Source of the DNA: UBA1426 sp052034085
Lineage (GTDB): Bacteria; Bacillota; Clostridia; Peptostreptococcales; Anaerovoracaceae
DNA length: 53,601 bases
Reading direction: 5' to 3'
Assembly (NCBI GenBank): GCA_052034085.1
Contig: JBPOJA010000017.1
Span: forward strand, 1-53,601
Shown: in pieces, positions 1 through 6,617 of the stretch
Layout: each line of letters opens with the position of its first letter
How positions within the stretch are numbered: position 1 is the stretch's first letter
Made by a program: the position numbers and the translations under genes
The notes under the pieces: generated by a model
The model's database searches: none
The model's input: the letters and a program-made list of their open reading frames with translations, nothing else
Told to the model about the DNA's origin: nothing

Positions 1-1
1 G

Positions 2-28
2 ATGTCAAAAGGGCTGTCCCCCTGTCAT
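2..28. repeat. REP-like palindrome, right arm only (window edge)
   Basis: These 27 bases are identical to the right arm of the complete palindrome at 4511-4571, in the same orientation. They are followed by further short copies of the GTCAT motif. The left arm would lie outside the window. The core GGGCTGTCCCCCTGTCA resembles the palindromes mobilised by REP-associated tyrosine transposases (RAYTs), many of which carry a GGGGAC core flanked by TGTCA. No transposase gene is present here. Confidence 0.75.
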
Positions 29-77
29 ATGTCATGTCATATTTGATATAAAAATCACAATATTTGCCTAAAAACAC

Positions 78-106
78 TTGCAATCCATCCAAAGATAGGC
101 TATAAT
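78..106 (+). promoter_or_regulatory. Promoter of the 43-residue small ORF
   Basis: TTGCAA at 78-83 and a perfect TATAAT at 101-106 are separated by 17 bp, a sigma-A type promoter. Downstream, GATAGGC is repeated at 94-100 and 115-121. A short inverted repeat (AATTGT/ACAATT, 156-170) lies just before the ribosome binding site of the small ORF. Confidence 0.75.
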
Positions 107-180
107 AACCCACAGATAGGCATTTTAAGCCTATATTTTAAAAAGTTATTGTGTTAATTGTCTAACAATTTGGAGGAAAC

Positions 181-312
181 ATGAGAAAAAAAATTAGAGA
201 TTTCTTTGAAGACAGCCATCTTCCCATGATGTTACTTGTTGTACCAAAGAAAAGAAATGCCTTAATTGACGGCCTTTACACAGGCACTGCCTATAAGATG
301 GTAAACAATTAA
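181..312 (+). CDS. Unrecognised 43-residue small protein
   Basis: I do not recognise this protein. It starts MRKKIRDFFEDSHLP and ends TAYKMVNN. A TGGAGGAAAC ribosome binding site (171-180) sits directly upstream, a good promoter lies at 78-106 and a terminator at 344-372, so it forms its own short transcription unit. The N-terminus is basic, followed by a short hydrophobic run (residues 16-22) that is too short for a confident membrane span. It has no cysteines. It could be a real small protein, or the translated leader of a regulatory RNA. The full set of expression signals argues against chance. Confidence 0.6.
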   Translation: MRKKIRDFFEDSHLPMMLLVVPKKRNALIDGLYTGTAYKMVNN

Positions 313-343
313 GATCTGCTTATTGAAAAATAAGTTTAAATTT

Positions 344-372
344 AAGGGGTTTGATTACACCCCTTATTTTTA
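344..372 (+). terminator. Rho-independent terminator after the small ORF
   Basis: A 7-bp perfect stem (AAGGGGT at 344-350, ACCCCTT at 359-365) with an 8-nt loop is followed by ATTTTTA. It closes the 78-372 transcription unit. Confidence 0.8.
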
Positions 373-459
373 TGCCTGCAAAGCATTTCGTTCATTGCAA
401 ATGAATCTTTTGAACCAGTCTGGGGCTTCGATAGTTTACAGAAAATTGCGAATTTTCTA

Positions 460-488
460 TTGAATTTCCCTCTTCCTCAAGCTATACT
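460..488 (+). promoter_or_regulatory. Promoter of the symporter operon
   Basis: TTGAAT (460-465) and TATACT (483-488) are 17 bp apart. Just upstream are two inverted repeats that could bind a regulator: AGAAAATT-GCG-AATTTTCT (440-458), touching the -35 box, and TTCATT-GCA-AATGAA (391-405). Confidence 0.6.
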
Positions 489-528
489 TATTCTTATTTA
501 TCCTGATTTTCGGGAGGAGGAGATGTTT

Positions 529-810
529 ATGCATGAAGAATCAACCAAATGGGAAAAGGACAATTCTTCGTCTATTAAAGAGCTGCTCGGCAAATGGCTC
601 TTTATAATGTATGCCATAGTTTATGCAGGGTTCATCATAATCAATGTGGCCAGCCCGACTTTCATGGGAATTGAAGTGGGGAGCTTTAATGTGGCAATAG
701 TATATGGATTTATGCTTATATTGTTTGCCATGCTTCTGGCTTTTGCCTACAACCATGTGAGCAGCCATGTTGAAGAGCTGATGGATGATATCGCAGAAAA
801 GGAGGACTAA
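529..810 (+). CDS. DUF485 family small membrane subunit of a symporter
   Basis: This is a small membrane protein of 93 residues with two predicted transmembrane helices (about residues 22-43 and 55-77) and acidic ends. The pattern (WLFIMYAIVYAGFIIIN, then an aliphatic second helix) fits DUF485/YjcH, the small protein encoded next to ActP-like acetate/monocarboxylate sodium symporters. The ATG at 529 is preferred because GGGAGGAGG (512-520) is 8 nt upstream; the ATG at 523 is only 2 nt from it. The large symporter subunit starts 3 nt after this stop, so the two are certainly co-translated. Its exact role is unknown; it probably assembles with or stabilises the permease. Confidence 0.8.
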   Translation: MHEESTKWEKDNSSSIKELLGKWLFIMYAIVYAGFIIINVASPTFMGIEVGSFNVAIVYGFMLILFAMLLAFAYNHVSSHVEELMDDIAEKED

Positions 811-813
811 ATC

Positions 814-2706
814 ATGACTTATGAAGCAACACCCTGGGCAGTAGTCCTCTTTATTAGTTTTGTAGCCATAGTGCTGGGCATTTCTTTTCACTTTGCCAGA
901 AAAACCAAGTCAGCCAAGGGCTACTTTGCTGCAGGGGGGACAATTCACTGGTCGGTAAACGGAATTGCTTTCGCCGGTGACTATTTATCGGCAGCTTCAT
1001 TTCTTGGTATCTGCGGAATGCTGGCTATTTCAGGCTATGATGGCTTTCTTTACTCCATAGGATATCTGGCAGGCTGGATTGTAGCACTTTTTGTTGTGGC
1101 TGAACCTTTGAAAAGGATGGGCAAATACACTTTTACCGACGCCCTGGATGCCAAATTCAATTCGAAAGGGATACAGCTGGCGGCAGCCATAAGTACACTG
1201 CTGGTCTCTTTGTTTTATCTGATACCCCAGATGGTAGGTGCAGGGTCTCTCGTAACGCCACTACTTGGTCTGCCACACTGGGCCGGTGTTCTTATGGTAG
1301 GCGTTATAGTTGTTATTATTGTTTCCACTGCAGGGATGCAGTCCACTACTTATGTGCAGTTTTTCAAGGGCGGTATGCTGATAATTTTTTCACTGGTGCT
1401 GGTATTCCTTGTTTTTTCAAGGGGAATATCCACAGCGCCTGACCAGGGGGGAGATGTGGAGTTTCATGAGCCCGGAATAATCGAAGCCACATCCGTTGCA
1501 GAAGGATCCATTGTCCTTGCTGATGCTTCTTATACTGTAAAAAGTGAAATAAAAGACAGCAGAACCGGAATAAGATTCGTCAGGCTTACAAAAGGCGGAG
1601 TGGATTCGATCTGGAGCGTAAGTGAAGGGGAGAAAGCTCTTAAGGAGACCCAATATACCATTACCGATCCTGATGGAAATAGTACAAAGCATTATTTCCA
1701 GGCAGGCAATATGGTGGAAATCAACGGGGAGACCAATACGAGAACAGGCACATTAAATATGTTCTCATTTATTGACACCATTCGTGACGGCAAGGTATTG
1801 CAATGGCCGGCAACCGCAATAAAAGACGGTGATGATGCCATACATGTTTATTATCAGAAGATTACAGACGGCAAAGACATATTAAAGCCCGGACTCAAGT
1901 TCAAGGTGGATTCATCCAAGGGTGCGAAACCGGCGGATAAAGCTGATTTCATATCTCTGATGCTTGCACTTTTCCTGGGGACGGCTGCCCTGCCTCATGT
2001 ATTAATCAGATATTATACGGTTCCATCCCCTGCTGCGGCAAGAAAATCGACCATAGTGGCAATTGCGGCAATAGGGCTTTTCTATATTTTAACCATGTAT
2101 ATGGGCCTGGGAGCCATGGTAAACGGCGTTCTTGATGTGACCAACTCAAACATGGCGGCACCTCTGCTGGCAAGGTCGTTCGGTATTATGATATTTGCCA
2201 TTATTTCAGCTCTGGCTTTTGCAACAGTATTAGGAACGGTCAGCGGTCTAATAGTTGCAGCATCGGGGGCGGTGGCCCATGACATCATGGACCGGTTCCT
2301 TGATATGAAGCTAACGGATAAGCAGAAAGTCAGGGCAGGAAAAGTTGTTGCACTTGTAGTGGGTTGCATAGCCATGATACTTGGCATCATGTTTAAAAAC
2401 ATGAATGTGTCTTTCCTTGTCGGATGGGCCTTTGCTATAGCAGCTTCGGCCAATCTGCCCGCTATCGTAATGATTTTGTTCTGGGAGAAGACTACCCATC
2501 AGGGCGTGGTAGCATCCATTCTGGTGGGGCTTTCGTCTTCTTTGCTGATAGTGCTGATGTCACAGGAAGCCTACGACAATGTCTATGGTATGATAGGTGT
2601 CACTGCACCTGTTCCTTTCAACAATCCGGCCATTATTTCCGTGCCGCTCAGCTTTTTGACACTGTTTGTGGTCACACTGCTGACACAGAAAAAGAAGGCA
2701 GAATGA
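814..2706 (+). CDS. Sodium:solute symporter (SSS family, ActP-like) with a large extramembrane insert
   Basis: This is a sodium-coupled permease of the SSS family, 630 residues long. The N-terminal half shows family features: the YFAAGGTIHWSVNG segment near residue 38, then AGDYLSAASFLG and GYLAGW. Helices resume at about residue 376 (SLMLALFLGTAALPHVLIRYYTV). Between them, at about 205-375, is a hydrophilic, beta-rich stretch that ordinary ActP (about 550 residues) lacks; the membrane topology places it between two helices, probably outside the cell. A DUF485 partner directly upstream supports uptake of a short-chain monocarboxylate such as acetate. The substrate is inferred. The ribosome binding site AAGGAGG is at 799-805. 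Confidence 0.85.
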   Translation: MTYEATPWAVVLFISFVAIVLGISFHFARKTKSAKGYFAAGGTIHWSVNGIAFAGDYLSAASFLGICGMLAISGYDGFLYSIGYLAGWIVALFVVAEPLKRMGKYTFTDALDAKFNSKGIQLAAAISTLLVSLFYLIPQMVGAGSLVTPLLGLPHWAGVLMVGVIVVIIVSTAGMQSTTYVQFFKGGMLIIFSLVLVFLVFSRGISTAPDQGGDVEFHEPGIIEATSVAEGSIVLADASYTVKSEIKDSRTGIRFVRLTKGGVDSIWSVSEGEKALKETQYTITDPDGNSTKHYFQAGNMVEINGETNTRTGTLNMFSFIDTIRDGKVLQWPATAIKDGDDAIHVYYQKITDGKDILKPGLKFKVDSSKGAKPADKADFISLMLALFLGTAALPHVLIRYYTVPSPAAARKSTIVAIAAIGLFYILTMYMGLGAMVNGVLDVTNSNMAAPLLARSFGIMIFAIISALAFATVLGTVSGLIVAASGAVAHDIMDRFLDMKLTDKQKVRAGKVVALVVGCIAMILGIMFKNMNVSFLVGWAFAIAASANLPAIVMILFWEKTTHQGVVASILVGLSSSLLIVLMSQEAYDNVYGMIGVTAPVPFNNPAIISVPLSFLTLFVVTLLTQKKKAE

Positions 2707-2754
2707 AGCAACTCATATAAAAGGAGCACGTCAGCAGTATTTACATCGCTATAA

Positions 2755-2788
2755 AAAGAAGGCTGTCATTTGTCAGCTTTCTTTTTTT
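2755..2788 (+). terminator. Terminator after the symporter
   Basis: Arms AAAGAAGGCTG (2755-2765) and CAGCTTTCTTT (2774-2784) pair over 11 bp with one G-U pair and an 8-nt loop, followed by a T run. Confidence 0.8.
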
Positions 2789-2811
2789 CGATAAAAAATT
2801 AAAAAAAAGTA

Positions 2812-2840
2812 TTGACAAAAAAACATCAATGTAGTAATTT
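2812..2840 (+). promoter_or_regulatory. Promoter of the membrane protein-tetR operon
   Basis: A perfect TTGACA (2812-2817) and TAATTT (2835-2840) are separated by 17 bp. The predicted transcription start falls inside the palindrome at 2841-2866, so a repressor bound there would block initiation. Confidence 0.75.
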
Positions 2841-2866
2841 AAAAACATAACAATCGTTATGTTTTT
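2841..2866. promoter_or_regulatory. Palindromic operator, probably for the TetR protein at 3893
   Basis: A perfect 11-bp inverted repeat (AAAAACATAAC / GTTATGTTTTT) with a 4-nt centre lies immediately after the -10 box. Size, symmetry and position are typical of TetR-family operators. The only TetR gene nearby is the second gene of this operon, which suggests autoregulation. No second copy was found in the window. Confidence 0.7.
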
Positions 2867-2892
2867 ATTATTTACTTTACGGAGGGGATTGA

Positions 2893-3957
2893 ATGTTTAC
2901 ATTTAACTACGGCGAAGGCGCCACAGCTTTCTCAGCATGGGGTATGTGGCTTGTGGTTTTGGCAGGTTTATTTTTGTTCAATGAATTTGCCCGGAGACAG
3001 AAATGGGCCGGTTTTTTCAGTTTTGTTATTCTTCCTATAGGCCTTAGTGTGGTTTGGTTTACCCTGCTCAAAGATGTTACCTATACGGACTGGTTTCATC
3101 TTGCAAAAGTGTATTCAGCCACAGCCGGTTGCATCGGTTTTTGGCTTATCAGACATTTTGAAAAGAAAGACCCCGTCAGCGGTCAGGTTACCTGGAGGCT
3201 GGCAGATAAAAGGCTGGCACTTTGTTTTCCGCCTTTGATACTGGCCATCAACATTTTGGAAGCTGTTGCCAGGGATATTGAAGTGGGCATACAGTTCTGG
3301 ATGATGAATTCCGGTGCCATAGAAGGTGAAGTCACGGGCGTTATGGGAGGACCATGGAACTTTATGAACGCGGCTGCGGGAATTCTAAATATCATTGCAA
3401 TTACCGGCTGGTTTGGGATTGTCATTCGCAGAGAAACCGAAAATGATAAAAGCAGGGATATGCTGTGGCCCGATATGCTTTGGTTCTGGATAGTTGCATA
3501 TGATCTTTGGAATTTCACTTATACATACAACTGCATACCTACTCATTCGTGGTACGCAGGCTTCGCTTTGCTGCTTGCCCCGACACTTTGCGCTTTTACA
3601 GTGGGAAAAGGTGCCTGGCTTCAGCACAGAGCTCAGACTCTTGCTATCTGGTGCATGTTCGCCCAAACCGTACCGGCCTTCCAGGATCAGGGGAAATTTG
3701 TAGTAACTTCAACCTACAATCCGGCCATATACACATTCTGGGGAGCCTTGTCCCTGACATTCAATGTGGGGGTCATTGTTTACATGCTTGCAAAAATATA
3801 CAAAACCAGGCGTAATCCCTATGCGGCAGAGCTTTATACAGACCTTCAGGGGTATAAAGAGGTAAAAGCCCTGGCAGAAGGAGAGGAATCAGATGGATAC
3901 AAGCCGGCCAAACATGAGAAAACAGCGGATTTTGGACGCCGCCACAGAACTGCTTAA
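2893..3957 (+). CDS. Multi-pass membrane protein, possibly DUF5692 family
   Basis: This is a membrane protein of 354 residues with about eight hydrophobic segments and no catalytic motif I can name. It is rich in Trp and aromatics (MLWPDMLWFWIVAYDLWNF around residues 190-208), and the tail after about residue 310 is soluble and charged. The overall pattern reminds me of the DUF5692 family, but I cannot confirm that by search. The ribosome binding site GGAGGGG is 8-10 nt before the ATG. It is the first gene of an operon with a TetR repressor, a layout typical of membrane proteins induced by a small hydrophobic ligand, so a transport or detoxification role is possible but unproven. Its last 65 nt overlap the tetR start. 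Confidence 0.65.
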   Translation: MFTFNYGEGATAFSAWGMWLVVLAGLFLFNEFARRQKWAGFFSFVILPIGLSVVWFTLLKDVTYTDWFHLAKVYSATAGCIGFWLIRHFEKKDPVSGQVTWRLADKRLALCFPPLILAINILEAVARDIEVGIQFWMMNSGAIEGEVTGVMGGPWNFMNAAAGILNIIAITGWFGIVIRRETENDKSRDMLWPDMLWFWIVAYDLWNFTYTYNCIPTHSWYAGFALLLAPTLCAFTVGKGAWLQHRAQTLAIWCMFAQTVPAFQDQGKFVVTSTYNPAIYTFWGALSLTFNVGVIVYMLAKIYKTRRNPYAAELYTDLQGYKEVKALAEGEESDGYKPAKHEKTADFGRRHRTA

Positions 3958-4498
3958 AGAGAATGGTATTGATGATTTCAGTGTAAGAAAAATTGCGGCA
4001 AAGGCAGGTCTCACTACAGGGGCAATCTATCACCATTATAGCAATAAGGATGAGCTGTTATTTGATGTGATGAAGCATTCACTGCAATTCACCCACAGAA
4101 TAGCTGAGTCCGCAAAGGAAGAAAACGGTCTGCACGGCAAGCTTCTGCTACAGGAAATATTGACCCAGGTAGCCGGCAGAATATCAAAAACGGATCAGCA
4201 AAAGCTCCATATAATCCTTCTTGGTGACATTCTTTCCAAGGAAAGGGAGATAAAAGACAAGTATATCAGCAACTATGAAACCATTATCAATAATGTGGCT
4301 GATCTTTATGAGGATGCCTTTGAGATTGAAAACAGTACAAACAAAAGGGCAGTGGCTTCCCTGCTGGTGGCAGCCATAGACGGGATTGCCATTCAACAGG
4401 CCCTGGGAGTATTGCCTGAAGATCTGGAAAAAATGATTGATACATTTATCAATTTTTTCAAAGAGAGCATACCTGCATATTTGGAAAGGCATAAATAG
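3893..4498 (+). CDS. TetR/AcrR family transcriptional repressor
   Basis: This is a 201-residue regulator. Residues 8-55 hold the TetR helix-turn-helix: RILDAATELLKENG, then FSVRKIAAKAGLTTGAIYHHYSNKDEL. The remainder is the all-helical ligand-binding and dimerisation domain. The start codon lies 65 nt inside the upstream gene in another frame, with GGAGAGG (3880-3886) 6 nt before it, so translation is probably coupled. The likely target is the palindrome at 2841-2866, giving negative autoregulation relieved by an unknown ligand. The gene ends at the REP-like palindrome. Confidence 0.88.
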   Translation: MDTSRPNMRKQRILDAATELLKENGIDDFSVRKIAAKAGLTTGAIYHHYSNKDELLFDVMKHSLQFTHRIAESAKEENGLHGKLLLQEILTQVAGRISKTDQQKLHIILLGDILSKEREIKDKYISNYETIINNVADLYEDAFEIENSTNKRAVASLLVAAIDGIAIQQALGVLPEDLEKMIDTFINFFKESIPAYLERHK

Positions 4499-4510
4499 GA
4501 TGACAGGGGG

Positions 4511-4571
4511 ATGACAGGGGGACAGCCCTTTTGACATCAAAAATATGTCAAAAGGGCTGTCCCCCTGTCAT
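4511..4571. repeat. REP-like palindrome between convergent genes
   Basis: A perfect 27-bp inverted repeat (4511-4537 and 4545-4571) surrounds a 7-nt loop (CAAAAAT). Shorter GATGACAGGGGG/TGTCATC motifs extend both arms, including a direct duplication at 4499-4510 and 4510-4521. It occupies the 79-nt gap between the stops of tetR (+) and the SDR gene (-) and could act as a terminator for both. The right arm recurs exactly at 2-28. The GGGGAC-TGTCA pattern resembles elements spread by RAYT transposases. Confidence 0.8.
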
Positions 4572-4577
4572 CTGTCA

Positions 4578-5342
4578 TCACGGCATGATTGAATAAGCGC
4601 CATCCAGAATCAGACTCTGACCCGAGACGAATTTGGAATCAGGGCCGGCCAGAAATGCTACAGCACGACCTATGTCATCCTCTGGATCACCCAACCTTTT
4701 CATAGGTTGTTGTTGAATGATTTCCGCATACTTTTCCGGATATTTTTTTGCCCATTCCTTCGCCGCGGGAGATTCGGCTCCCGGCAAAACTACGTTTACC
4801 GTTATATTATACTGCCCCCATTCTTTTGCAGCGATTTTGGTAAGACCTCGAACTGCCTCCTTGTTGCTGGCGTAGGCAAGCTGGCCTGCATAGCCGAACA
4901 TACCGGTGGCAGAAGCAAAGTTAATAATCCTGCCTTCGCCCTGTTCCTTCATATATGGAAAGGCTTCCTGCATAAGATTCAGGGAACCGATGGTTCCTCC
5001 CCTCCATGCAAAGAGCATATTCTCATAAGTAGTATCTTCCACTTTTGCCGGAGCCGGTATAGGCTGGGCATTATTAACAACAACGTCCACAATTCCGAAA
5101 GTTTCAATGGTTTTATCGACCACTGCTTTAACCTGGTCACGTTCTGCCACATCGCAGGACATAGCAATTGCCTGCCCACCCAGAGCTTTAATTTCTTCAA
5201 CAGTCTCTGTAATGGGTTCGATTCTCCTGCCAACGCAGACGATTTTGACACCTCGTTTAGCCAGGCAAAGTGCAATTCCTTTGCCTATTCCCTGGCCGGC
5301 TCCGGTTACAATAGCTACTTTTTCATTTAATTCTTTTAACAT
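4578..5342 (-). CDS. Short-chain dehydrogenase/reductase (SDR)
   Basis: This is a classical SDR of 254 residues. It shows the nucleotide-binding TGAGQGIGKG motif near residue 12, NNAQ (usually NNAG) near 88, a catalytic Ser in NFASATG, and YASNK carrying the catalytic Tyr and Lys. The second strand ends in CVGRR, where a basic residue favours NADP(H). The substrate cannot be read from sequence; the family covers alcohols, ketones and acyl thioesters. The start is placed at the ATG preceded by AGGAGGAACC, not at an ATG 33 nt upstream that lacks a ribosome binding site. It stands alone, convergent with tetR, with its own promoter and an inverted repeat in the 5' leader. Confidence 0.88.
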   Translation of the reverse strand: MLKELNEKVAIVTGAGQGIGKGIALCLAKRGVKIVCVGRRIEPITETVEEIKALGGQAIAMSCDVAERDQVKAVVDKTIETFGIVDVVVNNAQPIPAPAKVEDTTYENMLFAWRGGTIGSLNLMQEAFPYMKEQGEGRIINFASATGMFGYAGQLAYASNKEAVRGLTKIAAKEWGQYNITVNVVLPGAESPAAKEWAKKYPEKYAEIIQQQPMKRLGDPEDDIGRAVAFLAGPDSKFVSGQSLILDGAYSIMP

Positions 5343-5354
5343 GGTTCCTCCTGC

Positions 5355-5383
5355 AACATTATTTAGAGTAGGCAAATAATGTT
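5355..5383. promoter_or_regulatory. Inverted repeat in the SDR leader, possible operator
   Basis: A perfect 10-bp inverted repeat (AACATTATTT / AAATAATGTT) with a 9-nt spacer lies between the SDR promoter and its ribosome binding site. A repressor binding here would block transcription. The cognate protein is unknown; the TetR at 3893 has a differently sequenced putative site. Confidence 0.5.
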
Positions 5384-5408
5384 TATATGTTTATTTTTTA
5401 ACAAACAT

Positions 5409-5438
5409 ATTATAACACTGGTATACCTGTAATGGCAA
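5409..5438 (-). promoter_or_regulatory. SDR gene promoter
   Basis: On the minus strand, TTGCCA (plus positions 5433-5438) and a perfect TATAAT (5409-5414) are 18 bp apart. Confidence 0.6.
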
Positions 5439-5458
5439 TGAGAAATTTACTAAATCTC

Positions 5459-5487
5459 TTGACAAATAAACAGCTAAAAGTTATTAT
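5459..5487 (+). promoter_or_regulatory. Promoter of sdpR-sdpI
   Basis: A perfect TTGACA (5459-5464) and TATTAT (5482-5487) with a 17-bp spacer. The predicted start lies next to the 8-bp tandem repeat at 5495-5524. Confidence 0.75.
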
Positions 5488-5494
5488 TTAGATG

Positions 5495-5524
5495 AATATC
5501 TAAATATCTAAATATCTAAATATC
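5495..5524 (+). repeat. 8-bp tandem repeat at the sdpRI transcription start, possible operator
   Basis: AATATCTA is repeated 3.75 times head to tail (5495, 5503, 5511, 5519), directly downstream of the promoter. The B. subtilis SdpR autorepressor acts at its own promoter, so this could be the binding array. The copy number could also vary by slippage and change expression. Confidence 0.6.
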
Positions 5525-5569
5525 GTGACATCGTGCTAATGTTGGACTCAATTACAAGGAGGTGAGGGC

Positions 5570-5869
5570 GTGGGCATTGGAATGACTTTTAAGGCACTTT
5601 CTGACGGCACTCGCAGAGAAATATTAAAGCTCCTAAAATACAGAAATCTGTCTGCCGGAGAAATTGCCGGCGAGTTTGACATTTCAAAACCCAGCATCTC
5701 ACATCACCTGAATATATTAAAACAAGCCGACCTCATATGGGATGAAAGGCAGGGGCAGAATATTATCTATTCCTTGAATACAAGTGTAATGGATGAGCTC
5801 ATGAACTGGATAATGGAATTTAAAGAGGAGAGACAAAGCGGGAAGGGAGAAAACCAACATGAAAGGTAA
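5570..5869 (+). CDS. sdpR: ArsR/SmtB-type winged-helix autorepressor, SdpR-like
   Basis: This 99-residue regulator carries an ArsR winged helix: FKALSDGTRREILKLL near the N-terminus, then LSAGEIAGEFDISKPSISHHLNILK with the recognition helix and a wing ending in IIYSLN. It lacks the metal-binding ELCVCDL motif of ArsR proper, which fits the SdpR branch. GTG at 5570 is chosen as start because AAGGAGGT (5556-5563) is 6 nt upstream; the ATG at 5582 is too far. Its last 11 nt overlap sdpI. In B. subtilis, SdpR represses sdpRI and is sequestered at the membrane by SdpI when SdpC toxin is bound; the same circuit is inferred here. Confidence 0.85.
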   Translation: MGIGMTFKALSDGTRREILKLLKYRNLSAGEIAGEFDISKPSISHHLNILKQADLIWDERQGQNIIYSLNTSVMDELMNWIMEFKEERQSGKGENQHER

Positions 5870-6509
5870 GCCAATCAAGGCGCACTGGTTTTTATGGGTA
5901 ATAATAGCTGCCAGCATTATGGCAGGCATTGTTCTTTACAGCAAATTTCCTGAACAGATGCCGCTTCATTGGAATGCAACAGGTGAGGTTGACAGATACG
6001 GTTCACGTCTTGAAGGGCTGTTTCTCATACCCCTCATGAATGCAGGCCTTCTTCTTTTGATGATCTGGCTGCCCGCCATAGATCCCAGAAGAAAGAACTA
6101 TGAAAAATTTGAAAAATTTTATAAAATTCTTCAATGGTCGATTGTGGTATTTATGACCTTCATGCAGGCGCTTGTTATGTTTTGGTCCCTGGGCTACCAG
6201 ATAAGCATTCCATTCTTTGTTAAACTGGGCTTGGGCATCCTTTTTATCTTACTTGGGAATTACATAGGCAAGGTAAAATCAAACTGGTTTGTTGGCATAA
6301 GAAATCCGTGGACTCTGGAAAATGAAGAAATATGGGTCAAGACGCATAGAATGGCGGGTCCGCTCATGATGGGTGCGGGCATCATTTCACTGCTGATGGC
6401 TTTCATAGATAATGGCGCAACTTTTTGGATCGTAATTATAAGTGTTATAGTTGCAACCAGTGCACCAACGGTTTATTCGTTTTTGCTGTACAGGAAATTA
6501 GCCGGATAG
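5859..6509 (+). CDS. sdpI: SdpI family immunity/signal membrane protein
   Basis: This 216-residue protein has about six transmembrane helices. The N-terminal DUF1648 region shows FPEQMPLHWNATGEVDRYGS (about residues 28-47). The C-terminal SdpI region shows the hallmark KSNWFVGIRNPWTLENEEIW followed by H-R-MAG. In B. subtilis SdpI protects against the SdpC killing peptide and transmits its presence to SdpR. It overlaps sdpR by 11 nt, so the two are co-translated. No sdpA, sdpB or sdpC homolog lies in the window, so it may protect against a competitor's toxin or respond to another envelope stress. Confidence 0.88.
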   Translation: MKGKPIKAHWFLWVIIAASIMAGIVLYSKFPEQMPLHWNATGEVDRYGSRLEGLFLIPLMNAGLLLLMIWLPAIDPRRKNYEKFEKFYKILQWSIVVFMTFMQALVMFWSLGYQISIPFFVKLGLGILFILLGNYIGKVKSNWFVGIRNPWTLENEEIWVKTHRMAGPLMMGAGIISLLMAFIDNGATFWIVIISVIVATSAPTVYSFLLYRKLAG

Positions 6510-6557
6510 GGAACTGTTTTATCAGTCACGACTCTTGACAAATCTAAGCTGCAAATA

Positions 6558-6586
6558 TTGAAACTCCTCTATATAGAATGTATAAT
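6558..6586 (+). promoter_or_regulatory. Promoter of the long HTH regulator
   Basis: TTGAAA (6558-6563) and TATAAT (6581-6586) with a 17-bp spacer. Because this promoter covers the upstream in-frame start codon at 6558, it supports translation from TTG at 6618. A second TTGACA is at 6535-6540, without a well-spaced -10. Confidence 0.7.
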
Positions 6587-6617
6587 GAGAGAACCTTTGG
6601 CAAAGGAGGTTCTCCCT

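Noticed and set aside
4707..5330. 207-codon plus-strand ORF inside the SDR gene
   Set aside because: It is antisense to a well-supported SDR with catalytic motifs, has no ribosome binding site and a low-complexity, Cys/Phe-rich translation.
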